Positions 1 through 8,440 of a DNA stretch of 10,000 nt are shown one piece after another. Under the pieces are notes generated by a model. It saw only the letters and a program-made list of their open reading frames with translations. It made no database searches and was not told the origin of the DNA. Origin of the DNA: Perkinsus olseni (Eukaryota; Perkinsozoa; Perkinsida; Perkinsidae); assembly GCA_013115135.1 (NCBI GenBank), contig JABANP010000388.1, forward strand, positions 1 through 10,000. Direction: 5' to 3'. Position 1 is the stretch's first letter. Each line of letters begins with the position of its first letter. A program made the translations under genes and the position numbers.

Positions 1-169
1 TAATAGTACTACAGTAACGGTCCAGTGTTCATGTTGAACTCTCGTGAGAATCATGACGTTAGCTGCTTCTGTCTTGAGGGGTGATCCTCATCCATCTGTA
101 GTTTTTATACAAGTAGTCATTATCCACTACTCCTAACAGCAGCATCATCAACATGATGTTGTTGTGTAT
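1..169. other. Upstream region of the SDF2-like gene
   Basis: No coding exon was recognised here on either strand. The sequence is AT-rich. A short pyrimidine-containing stretch near 123-139 ends in CTAACAG followed by a second CAG. It lies about 30 bases before the first in-frame ATG of the next gene and could serve as a spliced-leader acceptor or the end of a 5' UTR intron. No TATA-type or other promoter element can be defended from the sequence alone. Confidence 0.4.
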
Positions 170-1125
170 ATGATGATCATGAGCATACTGGCAGTCTTGG
201 TAGTATCATCAGATAGTATGGATACTATTATTACATGTGGTAGTGTTGTTAAACTAGAGTCATTATCTACTAAGGTAATATAATAATGTTGATCTACGTA
301 TGTATAGTAGTAGGATTCATGCTCTTTGATGATCAGGATGATGATGCTGTTGTACATGAACATTATTACCTGAGATCCAGTGGTATATCATGGGGTTCTG
401 GTGCTGGACAACAGATAGTAACGGTAAGAAAGGATGATAAACAAGGATCAGGGGATGCGAGAAGTAGTCATGCTACTACTACTGGCCATATGAGTATTAC
501 TATCATTATGTAGGTACTAATGATGCATATTGGTTAGTGGAAGGACCCTCCTCCTCATCATCATCATGTGTTAGTGGTGATAATATCAAATGTGGATCTA
601 TGATTAGATTGAAGCATGTATCGACTAATAAATACCTTCACAGTCATAGGTAATAACAATACTGAGGAATGATGATGTATCTTGGTGGTAACATTGGTAG
701 GGATATATCTAATTTATCGGGGCAACAAGAAGTAACTGGTTATGATGGTGGTGATGATGGTGATGATTGGATAATAGATTGTATCACAAATACTGGGGTA
801 GTAGATGATGATTATTGGTTGTATAACACAGCAATATCATTACGCCATAGGACTACTGGTAATAATAATAGTAATATCACCAACAAGAGCTGCTATGGTG
901 GTGATGTTGGTGATAGGTAAATATCTAACATCATCATCCAAGTATCAATATCATGAGGGTAACTGTCCAGGATGCCCTATCATAGGGGATAGAGAGGTGG
1001 CGTGTGGTAGTAGCAGTAAGGATAATGAATGGAAGGTGGCAGGGGGTATGATAATAACACAACAGACACCAGATGGAGCGGATGGTAATGATGAAGGAAA
1101 GTCTATGAAAGTAGAAAGTCTATGA
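170..1125 (+). CDS. SDF2: SDF2-like MIR-domain protein (five exons)
   Basis: Stromal cell-derived factor 2 family; known members are ER-lumen or secreted proteins with three MIR repeats that work with Hsp40/BiP chaperones. Exons by GT-AG splicing are 170-274, 337-463, 514-649, 701-858 and 917-1125, with introns of 62, 50, 51 and 58 bp. The joined frame is 735 nt, exactly 245 codons, giving 244 residues (human SDF2 is about 211). The start at 170 follows an in-frame stop at 134 and opens a hydrophobic signal-peptide-like segment (residues 1-14); ATGs at 173 and 179 are alternatives. MIR 1 runs about 22-75 (TCGSVVKL, WGSGAGQQIVTV), MIR 2 about 103-145 (IKCGSMIRLKHV, YLHSH, LSGQQEVTGY) and MIR 3 about 165-215 (ISLRHRTTGKYL, GDREVACG, NEWKVAGG). 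These motifs line up in order with animal SDF2. The C-terminus is an acidic tail ending VESL, with no HDEL/KDEL-type signal. The family call is firm; exact exon ends are inferred. Confidence 0.88.
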
Positions 1126-1536
1126 ACTGTGAGATGATGGCCAATGGTGATACCAGTAGTACCACCCTTTTTATTATGTACAATCGTAGTATCAGCAGCA
1201 AAAAGTCTTCCCTGTTGTTGTGTTATCATCATTAATAGTAGTTGTGAAGTAGTATTACTACGTCATACAAGATAGTCATCATCATCATCATCGTACTCAA
1301 CATAATACGGATAGGTTATACAGGGAAGGCCCCACTACTGATGATACGGTCCTCGATAATCTCGGTATAGATGTCGCCTAGTGCAGTTATCATTGGCCCG
1401 CAGTGCAGTACGCAGCGTTATTATGCAATCATCATGGCTATTGTTATATTAATAATACTAATCATTATCATTACTATTGTTATAGTCGAGTTGTGTCTAG
1501 TGATGATATTAACATCATATAGTACATCATTATTTA
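1126..1536. other. Spacer between the SDF2-like and splicing-factor genes
   Basis: No exon could be supported in this 411-bp stretch. It holds ATC-type triplet runs (for example 1278-1296) and an AT-rich segment. A hydrophobic open frame at 1371-1556 has repeat-driven Ile/Val content and no likeness to a known protein. A T-rich tract ending in TCTAG at 1500 lies 36 bases before the ATG at 1537 and could be a trans-splice acceptor. Confidence 0.4.
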
Positions 1537-2906
1537 ATGGCACAATCAGAAGCTAACAGGAGGAGACAGCAGGATGGTAGTACTACTACTACTACCACCC
1601 CTACTACCACAACTCTCACTACCGGTCCTGACGGTGATCTTGAGCCCTCTACCATCCCCTGCTACTTGTTGTTGTTGGTGGTTTATTGACAATAATAAGG
1701 GTGGTAGACAACACTTGAGGGGTCCTTATACTGTATCACAGATGGGTGTGTTGTTCGATGTTGGCACATTAACAGATATAACACAAGTAATGCTCTTTAC
1801 TACTACGACTTCTTATTTACTATGATAATAATAACAATGGTAATAGGTATGGAAAGCACCTGATGGTGAGTGGAGAGCATTGAAACAGGCTAAAGATTTA
1901 ATACAGGATATGGATACACAAGTAGCTGATGATAAGATCCAGGAGGTGGAGAAGCAGGGAGAACAGCAGCAGCAGCGGCAGCAGCAGCAAAGGTTACCTC
2001 TTGATAAGGTACTAATGTATTCTCGCGACCGTTGTCATTCCTATCAACGTATCATCATCATCATCATCGTCCTACTTTTGTTCGTTGTTGTTGTTGTTAG
2101 ATACCATCCACAGAGATACGGCAGTGCACGTCGTGTATAACAGCACAAAGGGAGGGTTATTGTGATTTAACCTATTTCTGGGATAGACCCAATAAGGTAG
2201 TAGTAGTAGTAGTAGTAGTACTACTCATTGCGATGAGTATCATCATGCTTATTCTTGTGTTGACATCAGATGTGGTTGTTGTGGGATGAATATGAGGTAT
2301 TATGTCGTAATACCGGTATAACGGAAGGCCTTATCACTAATAATAAAATACTCAGAGGAGGAGGGAGGGATATCATCAGTACCACAGGGATACAATCCAA
2401 CCACGATCCAACACGACAACAACAACAGAAGAAGAAGAAGAAGAATAATAAAGACGCTGCTGGTGCTGGTGCTATCTATGTCCCGTTGGATGATCCAGAG
2501 AAGGAGGCTAAAAAGGAAGAAACGACGGGAATATCGAGCTAGGAAGAAGCTGAAACAACAGGTAATAGGCGTAATACTCATAATCCAAAACCGTCATCCT
2601 AAGTATTAATCAAATTGATTAAATCATTCCTTCTTGTTCTACTTACTATTATCATCGATGAACATAATACTGATTATGATTAACAGGCTGGGTTATGGAA
2701 AGCAAGAGTGAAAGAAGAGAATAATTCTAGTATATATATTAGTGGCCTACCTGATGATTCTACCGTTGAGGAATTGTAAGTGGGACCTAGTTGGACGAGA
2801 ATAAATGAAATCTTATTAATTATAGATACGATTTATTCAAGTTAGCCGGTGCTATCAAGAGAGACCTTGAGACGGGACATTATAAAATAAAGATCTATGG
2901 TTTGAA

Positions 2907-2937
<31 letters not shown>

Positions 2938-4030
2938 GGGAGTAGTTGGGGTATAGAAGAAGAGGAGGGAGAGAAGAAGAGGGTCCCTACATCATCATCA
3001 TCATCATCACGTCGTACTGGTGATGCACTAATATCATATCAATCAGTTGAATCAGTACCGATAGCTATTGATAGATATGATGATTATAAACTGAGGGAGG
3101 ATTGCAGGTGATACTCACAACAACAACAACAACAACAACAAAGAGTAGTAGTACTGCTATTGTTACTATTACCATAGGATACACGTAGCAAGAGCGTCGT
3201 TCGATCATTATGGTGACAGCACCGTCAAGCGGGATAAGGTCGATAATACGCCTGATGATGATGATGTTGCTAATCATTTGGATAATGATACATTAAAATT
3301 GATGGCTAGTAGAAATAATAAAAAGAAGACTAAAATTACTAGAGTTGCGGAGAAAGGAAGTGGAAGCTGCTGCTAGTTGGGAGGATGATCAGGCTGGCAG
3401 AGATAGAGCATGGAAACCTATCATCGTACTCAAAGGTAAAAGTACCGATAATACTACTACTACTGATGAGGGCGATGGTGGTTATGATGTTAGGTATGTA
3501 TACTGTACAAGAGGCCAACAGCGATCATGCAGAAGAGATATACTCAGCGATCAAACAGGATGTTCAATCTGGTAATAACAACAGCACTGTTAATGGTTAT
3601 AATGATGATCCTAATGATGATGATGATGATGCTTTTCAGAGATGTGTAAATTTGGTGAAGTTAAGAAGGTAGTCGTCATAGAGGATTCCCTTGACGCTTA
3701 TGTCTGCATCAAATTCAAGACAATGGACGAAGCACAGAATGCAGCAGCACATTTGGCTTCCAATAATCTAGCAATACCATCAACATCATCTACAGCTGTT
3801 CGAAGAGCTAGTGATATGTTCTTCCACGACGGCCGTGATTTGAAGTCTAGACCGATAATACCACCTCCTACCCCGTCTAATAACAGTGTTGCTGGTAGTA
3901 GTAGTAGCAGCAATGATAATACTACCAGTATTTATGATGATATTAATACCGTAACAAGAGTAACTGATGATAAGGCTACTGAGCGAGAGAAAGACTGGGA
4001 ACGGTTTTTGGAAGGAGATGATGATTCAAG

Positions 4031-4061
<31 letters not shown>

Positions 4062-4112
4062 TTTATCATACACGAAGAAGGTGAAGAAGATACTCTTCAT
4101 CCGCCAGAATAA
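1537..4112 (+). CDS. HTATSF1: HTATSF1/CUS2-like U2 snRNP splicing factor (nine or more exons)
   Basis: Homologue of Tat-SF1/Cus2 and plant ELF9-like proteins, nuclear factors that contact U2 snRNP. Exons: start-1786, 1847-2008, 2101-2196, 2270-2561, 2687-2775, 2826-3107, 3178-3435 (probably split by a 34-bp intron at 3309-3342), 3494-3571 and 3640-4112. Domains in order: a GYF-like domain (WWFIDNN, GPYTVSQM, TQVWKAPDGEWRAL), a polyQ stretch, a WDE segment, a basic linker, a first RRM (SSIYISGLPDDSTVEEL, GDALISYQ, CRIHVARASF) interrupted by an Asp/Asn/Ser insert, a C-terminal UHM-type RRM (WKPIIVLKG, CKFGEVKKVVVIED, AYVCIKFKTMDEA), then EREKDWERFLEG and an acidic tail with nine Asp. The last parts follow human HTATSF1 order. 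Problems: the ATG at 1537 opens a hydrophilic N-terminus one frame off the GYF segment, while the in-frame ATG at 1574 gives a hydrophobic N-terminus unlike a nuclear protein. A further one-base frame break lies near 2510-2515. With the 1574 start and both breaks resolved the product is about 635 residues. Family call strong; N-terminus unresolved. Confidence 0.82.
1975..1990 (+). repeat. CAG/CAA repeat encoding polyglutamine
   Basis: A CAG-rich run in the second exon of the splicing-factor gene encodes a Gln stretch broken by one Arg (QQQQRQQQQR). It lies just after the GYF-like domain, in what is probably a flexible linker. Confidence 0.7.
2197..2220 (+). repeat. (GTA)8 beginning exactly at an intron donor
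   Basis: Eight GTA units start at the first base of the intron 2197-2269, directly after the codon AAG. The intron is in phase 0, so every unit is a possible in-frame donor and each shift would add one Val. The run is followed by CTACTC, making a short GTAGTACTAC inverted repeat with its last units. Confidence 0.75.
3118..3141 (+). repeat. (CAA)8 within an intron
   Basis: Eight CAA units lie near the donor end of the 70-bp intron 3108-3177 in the splicing-factor gene, outside coding sequence. Confidence 0.75.
3309..3342 (+). other. Probable 34-bp ultra-short intron
   Basis: Without this intron the exon beginning at 3178 runs into a TAG after the AAA-GGA-AGT region, and the next recognisable segment (KEVEAAASWEDDQ) lies one frame away. 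Removing GTAGAAAT...ATTACTAG (34 bp, phase 1) joins GCT-A to AG-TTG and gives LMAKLRRKEVEAAASWEDD in one open frame. A one-base insertion in the AAA at 3352-3354 is the alternative and gives RVAEKEVEAAASW. The intron is favoured because other introns of about 40 bp occur in this window. Confidence 0.5.
4032..4058 (+). repeat. (GAT)9 encoding polyaspartate
   Basis: Nine GAT units encode nine consecutive Asp in the acidic C-terminal tail of the splicing factor. Acidic tails are also seen in HTATSF1 of other eukaryotes. Confidence 0.8.
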
Positions 4113-4443
4113 CTTCTTCCTATCATCATCATCATAATCATCATCATCATCATTGACGTACCTATTATTACTGTCTCAGTAGTATGCGAATTGTTGTGTT
4201 ATCGTCCAGCTGTATCCCCTGTTGTATATCGTCGTGGCCGCCGCCACCGCCGCCGCCCAGCTTATTGTGTCGAGGTGTCCCCTTCCAGGTCGTTTCTAGC
4301 TATCTGTCGACCTACCTAGTGCTGCTGTTGTTGATGCTTCTCTCGTGGCTGTTATCGTTAATACTTAGTGTAACTTTTCAGTTTTCCCTCAGTGTTATTC
4401 TCATCCCCTCCATCCCTTGTCTTATCCTCACTCACCAGTAACA
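4113..4443. other. Spacer before the glutamine synthetase gene
   Basis: No exon is supported in these 331 bp. From left to right it holds an ATC triplet run (about 4122-4154), a GCC/CCG-rich island around 4233-4258 that stands out from the AT-rich surroundings, and a long pyrimidine-rich tract up to 4438. An open frame at 4184-4441 is poly-Pro and hydrophobic from these low-complexity runs and is not credible as a protein. Confidence 0.45.
4376..4438 (+). promoter_or_regulatory. Candidate spliced-leader trans-splice acceptor
   Basis: A long C/T-rich tract contains CAG at 4390-4392 and ends in CACCAG at 4433-4438, only five bases before the glutamine synthetase ATG at 4444. Nuclear mRNAs of dinoflagellates and Perkinsus are known to receive a spliced leader at such AG sites. 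No partner cis donor was identified, so trans-splicing is the simplest reading, but a cis 5' UTR intron cannot be excluded. Confidence 0.35.
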
Positions 4444-5608
4444 ATGACTACAGCAAGAACTGATGCTATATCATCTATGGTTGAAAGGGCAGTTGATACA
4501 TCATATAGTGAAGAGAATGATGATGACCATGCTAACCGTACATCTCCCTCATCTCCCTCATCATCATCAGTAGCCTCATCATTTGGCAAACATGTATTCT
4601 CGACACGTGTTATGGAGTCTAGACTACCATCACATATCTACCATCATATACTATCATGTATCAGAACACGTTGCATGATAGATCCACAAGTTGCTGATAC
4701 GGTTGCATCAGCGATGAAGGATTGGGCACTACACTATGGTGCTACCCATTTTACACATGTATTCTACCCTTATACAGGATCAACTGCCGAGAAACATGAT
4801 AGTTTTATCGAGCCAAGAGGTGATGGTACTGCTTTCACCAAGTTTGATGGTAAAGCCTTAATGCAGGGTGAACCAGATGCAAGTTCATTCCCTCATGGTG
4901 GTATTAGAGATACTTACGAGGCTAGAGGCTATACAGCATGGGATGTTACATCACCTGCATATCTTATGGATAAAGGTGGTTGTTTAACATTATGTATACC
5001 AACTGCATTTGTATCATACAATGGTGAAGTTATTGACCTTAAAACGCCGTTATTGAGATCTATGGATGCTGTATCTATCGCGGCCAAAAGATTGGTATCA
5101 CACTTTGTTGGTGATGATGAGGATGTTGATGAAGTCGTAAGTTATGTTGGTCCCGAACAAGAGTATTTCTTGGTCGATAAGAAGTTAGCTGTATTGAGAC
5201 CAGATATCATGACCTGCGGGAGGACTCTGTTCGGTGCTAAACCATCCAAGACTCAGCAGTTTGATGATCATTATTTCGCCTCTATACCCGATAGAGTGCT
5301 CAAGTTCATGTCGGAGACTGAGAAAAGACTCTATACTCTCGGGGTACCTATCAAATGCCGTCATAATGAGGTGGCTCCTGGACAGTTCGAGATAGTACCA
5401 CTTTATGAAACGGCTAATATTGCATCTGATCATCAACATTTGGTTATGCAAGTATTGAGGAATACTGCAAGTAAACATGGCTTCAAATGCATGCTACATG
5501 AGAAGCCTTTCACTGGTGTTAATGGTTCTGGTAAGCATATCAATTGGAGTCTGGGAAACGCTAATCAAGGTACTACTCAGGATTGGATTAATAATAGTCT
5601 GTCGTTGT

Positions 5609-5663
<55 letters not shown>

Positions 5664-7012
5664 AGGTAACTTCTTCAACCCTACTGAGAACCCTGCTTCT
5701 AATACATTATTCCTCATGTTTGTATCGGCTGTCATCAGGGCAGTTGATATCCACGCTGGTTTACTCAGAGGTTGCGTTGCATCAGCTTCTAATGACTGTA
5801 GACTAGGTAGTAATAATAATACTAACATCTTCGTTATCACTACATTCATTAATAGGTGGTGAAGAAGCGCCCCCAGCTGTTATATCAATATATCTTGGTG
5901 ATCAGCTTGGTGATGTATTTGATCAAATCAAGCATAGTGTACCCGCTCATGAAAGGAATGGTTCGGGTGATTTCACATTAGAGACCAGAGTAAGTCAACA
6001 ACATCAACAAGGGCCTCATGATCGCTACTACATATTATTCTTATCATACTCAGGTAAGACGTAGTTCCCTCTCATTGGGTGCTAGTACTCTGCCTGATAT
6101 CAATAAAGATGCTGGTGATCGTAATCGTACAAGTCCTTTTGCTTTTACCGGCAATCGTTTCGAGTTCCGTGCTGTTGGATCTGAACAATCTCTTGCTCCT
6201 GCTACCATCGTACTCAATACTATCATGGCAGAGAGTCTCGATGTACTCACTGGAGGAACGTTTACATTCGAAGCAACACCCTGCTACAGCCTTAGAGTAT
6301 GCCGCTAAGGCCGTTATACGGGATAATTATCGTGAGCATGGCCGTGTGGTATTCAATGGTGATGGTTATTCTGATGCATGGAAGGCCGAGGCTCAGAGAC
6401 GTGGTCTTAAAAATCTTACTCAAGCTCCCCAAGCTATAGCGGAATATGGTGCACCCGAGACTATAGAAATGTTTGAGAAGTGCAGTGTGCTCAGTGAGAG
6501 TGAACTAATGGCCCAAAAGGAAGTATTCCTGGATAAGTACACTAAGAAGGTCGGTGTCGAGGTTAACTGTGCTTTGAGGATGGTACGTAGTACGATATTA
6601 CCGGTTTGTCGTCGTTATCAATCACAATTGGCCCAAGATGTTATTAATGTGAAGGAAGCACTCGGTGTTGAATCCGCTGCTGCTACTGCTAAGGATGAAT
6701 TAATAGATCTTACCAACACTATTGATGATATGTGTGATAGAATGAGACATCTTGAGAAGGAGAGGGATGCTCTACAGGATGATGATGATGATGAGATGGC
6801 ACGTGCAGAGTAAGTCAGCTCCTCTTCGTGATGCTCTAGTCTTCCCCCGAAGATGACCAATTATCGCTATATTATCATTGTTCAGATTCGCTGCAGAGCA
6901 TTTGGTGCCTTCCCTAGAGGCTTTGCGTGAACCAGTCGATAAATTGGAGACTATCGTCTCCAATGATATGTGGCCTTTACCTACTTATCAAGAGTTACTT
7001 CATATGAAGTAA
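4444..7012 (+). CDS. glnN: Glutamine synthetase type III (GlnN-like)
   Basis: ATP-dependent ligation of ammonia to glutamate; GSIII is the long glutamine synthetase class known from bacteria, diatoms, dinoflagellates and some other protists. Exons: 4444-5569, 5666-5806, 5856-5989, 6054-6809 (probably split by a 31-bp intron at 6243-6273) and 6886-7012. Introns are 96, 49, 64 and 76 bp. ATG 4444 is the first in-frame Met. After a Ser-rich N-terminus the order is [16 protein letters not shown] (GSIII N-domain), [10 protein letters not shown] with E238/E240 (metal-binding region), [14 protein letters not shown] (304 on), [16 protein letters not shown] (K364, H365), then [41 protein letters not shown] (490-506) and [13 protein letters not shown] coiled-coil-like C-terminal part ends [11 protein letters not shown], as is usual for GSIII. 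The product is about 750 residues (760 if the 31-bp intron is instead a one-base error), within the family range. No organelle targeting signal is evident, so a cytosolic location is the default inference. Confidence 0.92.
5570..5665 (+). other. Glutamine synthetase intron 1, readable in frame
   Basis: Donor CAAG|GTACTACT and acceptor TTAG|GTAACTTC bound a 96-bp intron. Its removal joins NANQG to NFFNPTEN, which restores the GSIII sequence. The length is a multiple of three and it has no in-frame stop, so an unspliced message would insert 32 residues, mostly Leu, near the active-site region. The polyleucine frame seen here is therefore an artefact of reading through the intron. Confidence 0.88.
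5611..5661 (+). repeat. (TTG)17 microsatellite next to a 3' splice site
   Basis: Seventeen perfect TTG units run directly into the TTAG acceptor of glutamine synthetase intron 1, in the place of a normal polypyrimidine tract. A shorter (GTT)n-AG of the same design ends the intron at 2009-2100. Confidence 0.95.
6243..6273 (+). other. Possible 31-bp ultra-short intron in glutamine synthetase
   Basis: The frame carrying [12 protein letters not shown] and the frame carrying [14 protein letters not shown] differ by one base. Splicing GTACTCAC...CATTCGAAG out (31 bp, phase 0) joins them directly. The alternative is a single-base insertion or sequencing error near 6243-6254, which would give a further ten residues (about VLTEERLHSK). 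This stretch is variable in the family, so alignment from memory does not decide. Confidence 0.4.
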
Positions 7013-7198
7013 TCCTAGGCTGCTGCTCATGCTGCTGCTGTTGTAATGTTTACGTCACTTTGTTTTCTACAGATCTTCTACTGCACCATAGCCTTACTAC
7101 TAATGGTTCTCTTCGATATAATATCGTCGGTTGTTCTGCTGTAGTAGCTATCGGTATTTTACTATCTTTGTCGTTCTCGTCGTAAAGGTATATTCTTC

Positions 7199-7430
7199 AT
7201 GAGTTTTCCGTACTGGAAAAGGTCGACGTTCCCGCAGTGTACAATCGTATTCGCTGCTGCAGGTTTGGTAGTCCTCTCACTGTAGCTCCGTCATCCTTAT
7301 CGTCATGTTGTCAATACCTTACCATCAATACCTTTTTCTGCATTGTCTTTTCCCGACGTTCGCGGAGTTCGCCGCCGTACGGTGTCATCAATTGTTGAGT
7401 TCTCGTAAAGTTCGGAGGGGAAGATATTAG
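7199..7430 (+). other. Candidate tiny two-exon gene for a single-span membrane peptide
   Basis: An ATG at 7199 follows a T/C-rich tract ending in AAAG (7187). It opens a 23-residue stretch with a hydrophobic core (CTIVFAAAGL). Splicing 7268-7367 (GTAGTC...GCGGAG, 100 bp, phase 0) would add FAAVRCHQLLSSRKVRRGRY and a TAG at 7428, for 43 residues with one membrane span and a basic end. The acceptor lacks a good adjacent pyrimidine tract, and the opposite strand also has short protein-like frames (start near 7387). No family is recognised. Weak. Confidence 0.2.
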
Positions 7431-7459
7431 TTAATTTATCGGTATACATAGAAGACGCA

Positions 7460-7478
7460 GCGAACGTGAATCGTTCGC
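7460..7478. other. Short perfect inverted repeat
   Basis: GCGAACG and CGTTCGC flank the five-base loop TGAAT. It lies in the spacer between two convergent 3' ends, so it could form a hairpin in either transcript tail. It may equally be chance. Confidence 0.4.
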
Positions 7479-7599
7479 GAGGGTGAAAGGAGCCAAATAC
7501 ACATTTATTGTCCTGGCGGTAGTATTATCTTGAAAAACTTTCCCTCTCACTATAACTCAATAATGCTGCTCGTTGCAACGATAAATCATGATGCATGCG

Positions 7600-8394
7600 T
7601 CAGCAGGGGTGTGGTAGCAATACGGACGGTATATGTGGTCTACGAAGCCTCGAGAGGTGTATATCATGCCGGATCTGATGATGATCGATGATATACCTCC
7701 TACCTAATCATCATAACCTTACCAATGGATCATCCCCACCCCTCAATACAGATTGAGGATTCAACACCACCTCTGAAGCGTCCTTCAACCATAGGCATCG
7801 GAGAGGTACCTCAGGAGAGCCTCCCTTGGGTGATGGAGGGGTGGCAGGGTGGTGAGCTACACCATCATGTTGATGATGGTCTCCTGCAAAGAACCATCCA
7901 AACTATGAGAAGGCTCCTCTTACCCAATGTATGATCGAAAGCTAAATGATCCAGAAGACGTAGGAATTTCGATAATGGCGGGATAGCGGGAGTAGCGGAG
8001 GGGATTGGAAGTAACGATGGCAGATAGCCAATACCATATATGATGTCATACCTAGACACGGGTGAGGGTGGAGTCAGTGACCGACCATACATCATGATGA
8101 CCGTACAGTGATATTATCGTTATAGCCTCTGCTGCTGCCTCCTCTTCCGTACGCCTTATCAGTAATACATCCCCAAAGGCCTGTATCAAGTCCTTGATAC
8201 TATCAGATAACGATGTCTTTAGGGTGAGATAGAACAATGCCCGCTGTACAAGAGGGTGACATCTCTTAGTTACCTGCAATAGATACACACCATCAGCTAA
8301 CATCTTATACCCTATTAGTGACATAATCACATCATGATGGCGATAACTGTCTGGGGAATATCTTATACAATCTGTTCTTGTTAGCTTCATGTTG

Positions 8395-8440
<46 letters not shown>

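Larger units (their letters stand above)
7013..7599. other. Spacer between convergent genes
   Basis: Holds the 3' flanks of glutamine synthetase (plus) and of the unrecognised minus-strand gene. The part from about 7200 to 7520 is less repetitive and visibly richer in CG than the rest of the window. It contains the tiny-gene candidate at 7199-7430 and a 7-bp perfect hairpin at 7460-7478. No tRNA, rRNA or snRNA could be recognised. Confidence 0.45.

Noticed and set aside
1371..1556. 61-residue hydrophobic frame
   Set aside because: Ile/Val content comes from AT-rich triplet repeats; no start context or likeness to a protein, and it overlaps the start of the next gene.
5577..5849. Poly-Asn, poly-Leu and poly-Cys frames across the TTG tract
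   Set aside because: They read through a GT-AG intron (5570-5665) whose removal restores the GSIII sequence; the runs come from the microsatellite.
2505..6273. Programmed +1 frameshifting shared by two genes
   Set aside because: Perkinsus mitochondria are known for +1 shifts, but the nuclear breaks here share no convincing slip motif and at least two are explained by short introns.
7725..7934. 69-residue plus-strand frame with Pro/His-rich sequence
   Set aside because: Antisense to exons at 7723-7883 and 7924-8051 of the minus-strand gene, which fit strong splice sites; no independent support.
8052..8390. TAG at 8052-8054 as the end of the minus-strand gene
   Set aside because: A 55-bp intron (8052-8106) with a C/T-rich tail and TAG|GT acceptor leads into a protein-like exon that continues the frame; kept only as a less likely alternative.
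8395..8438. Regular short repeats resembling a CRISPR array
   Set aside because: They are plain trinucleotide microsatellites with no spacers.
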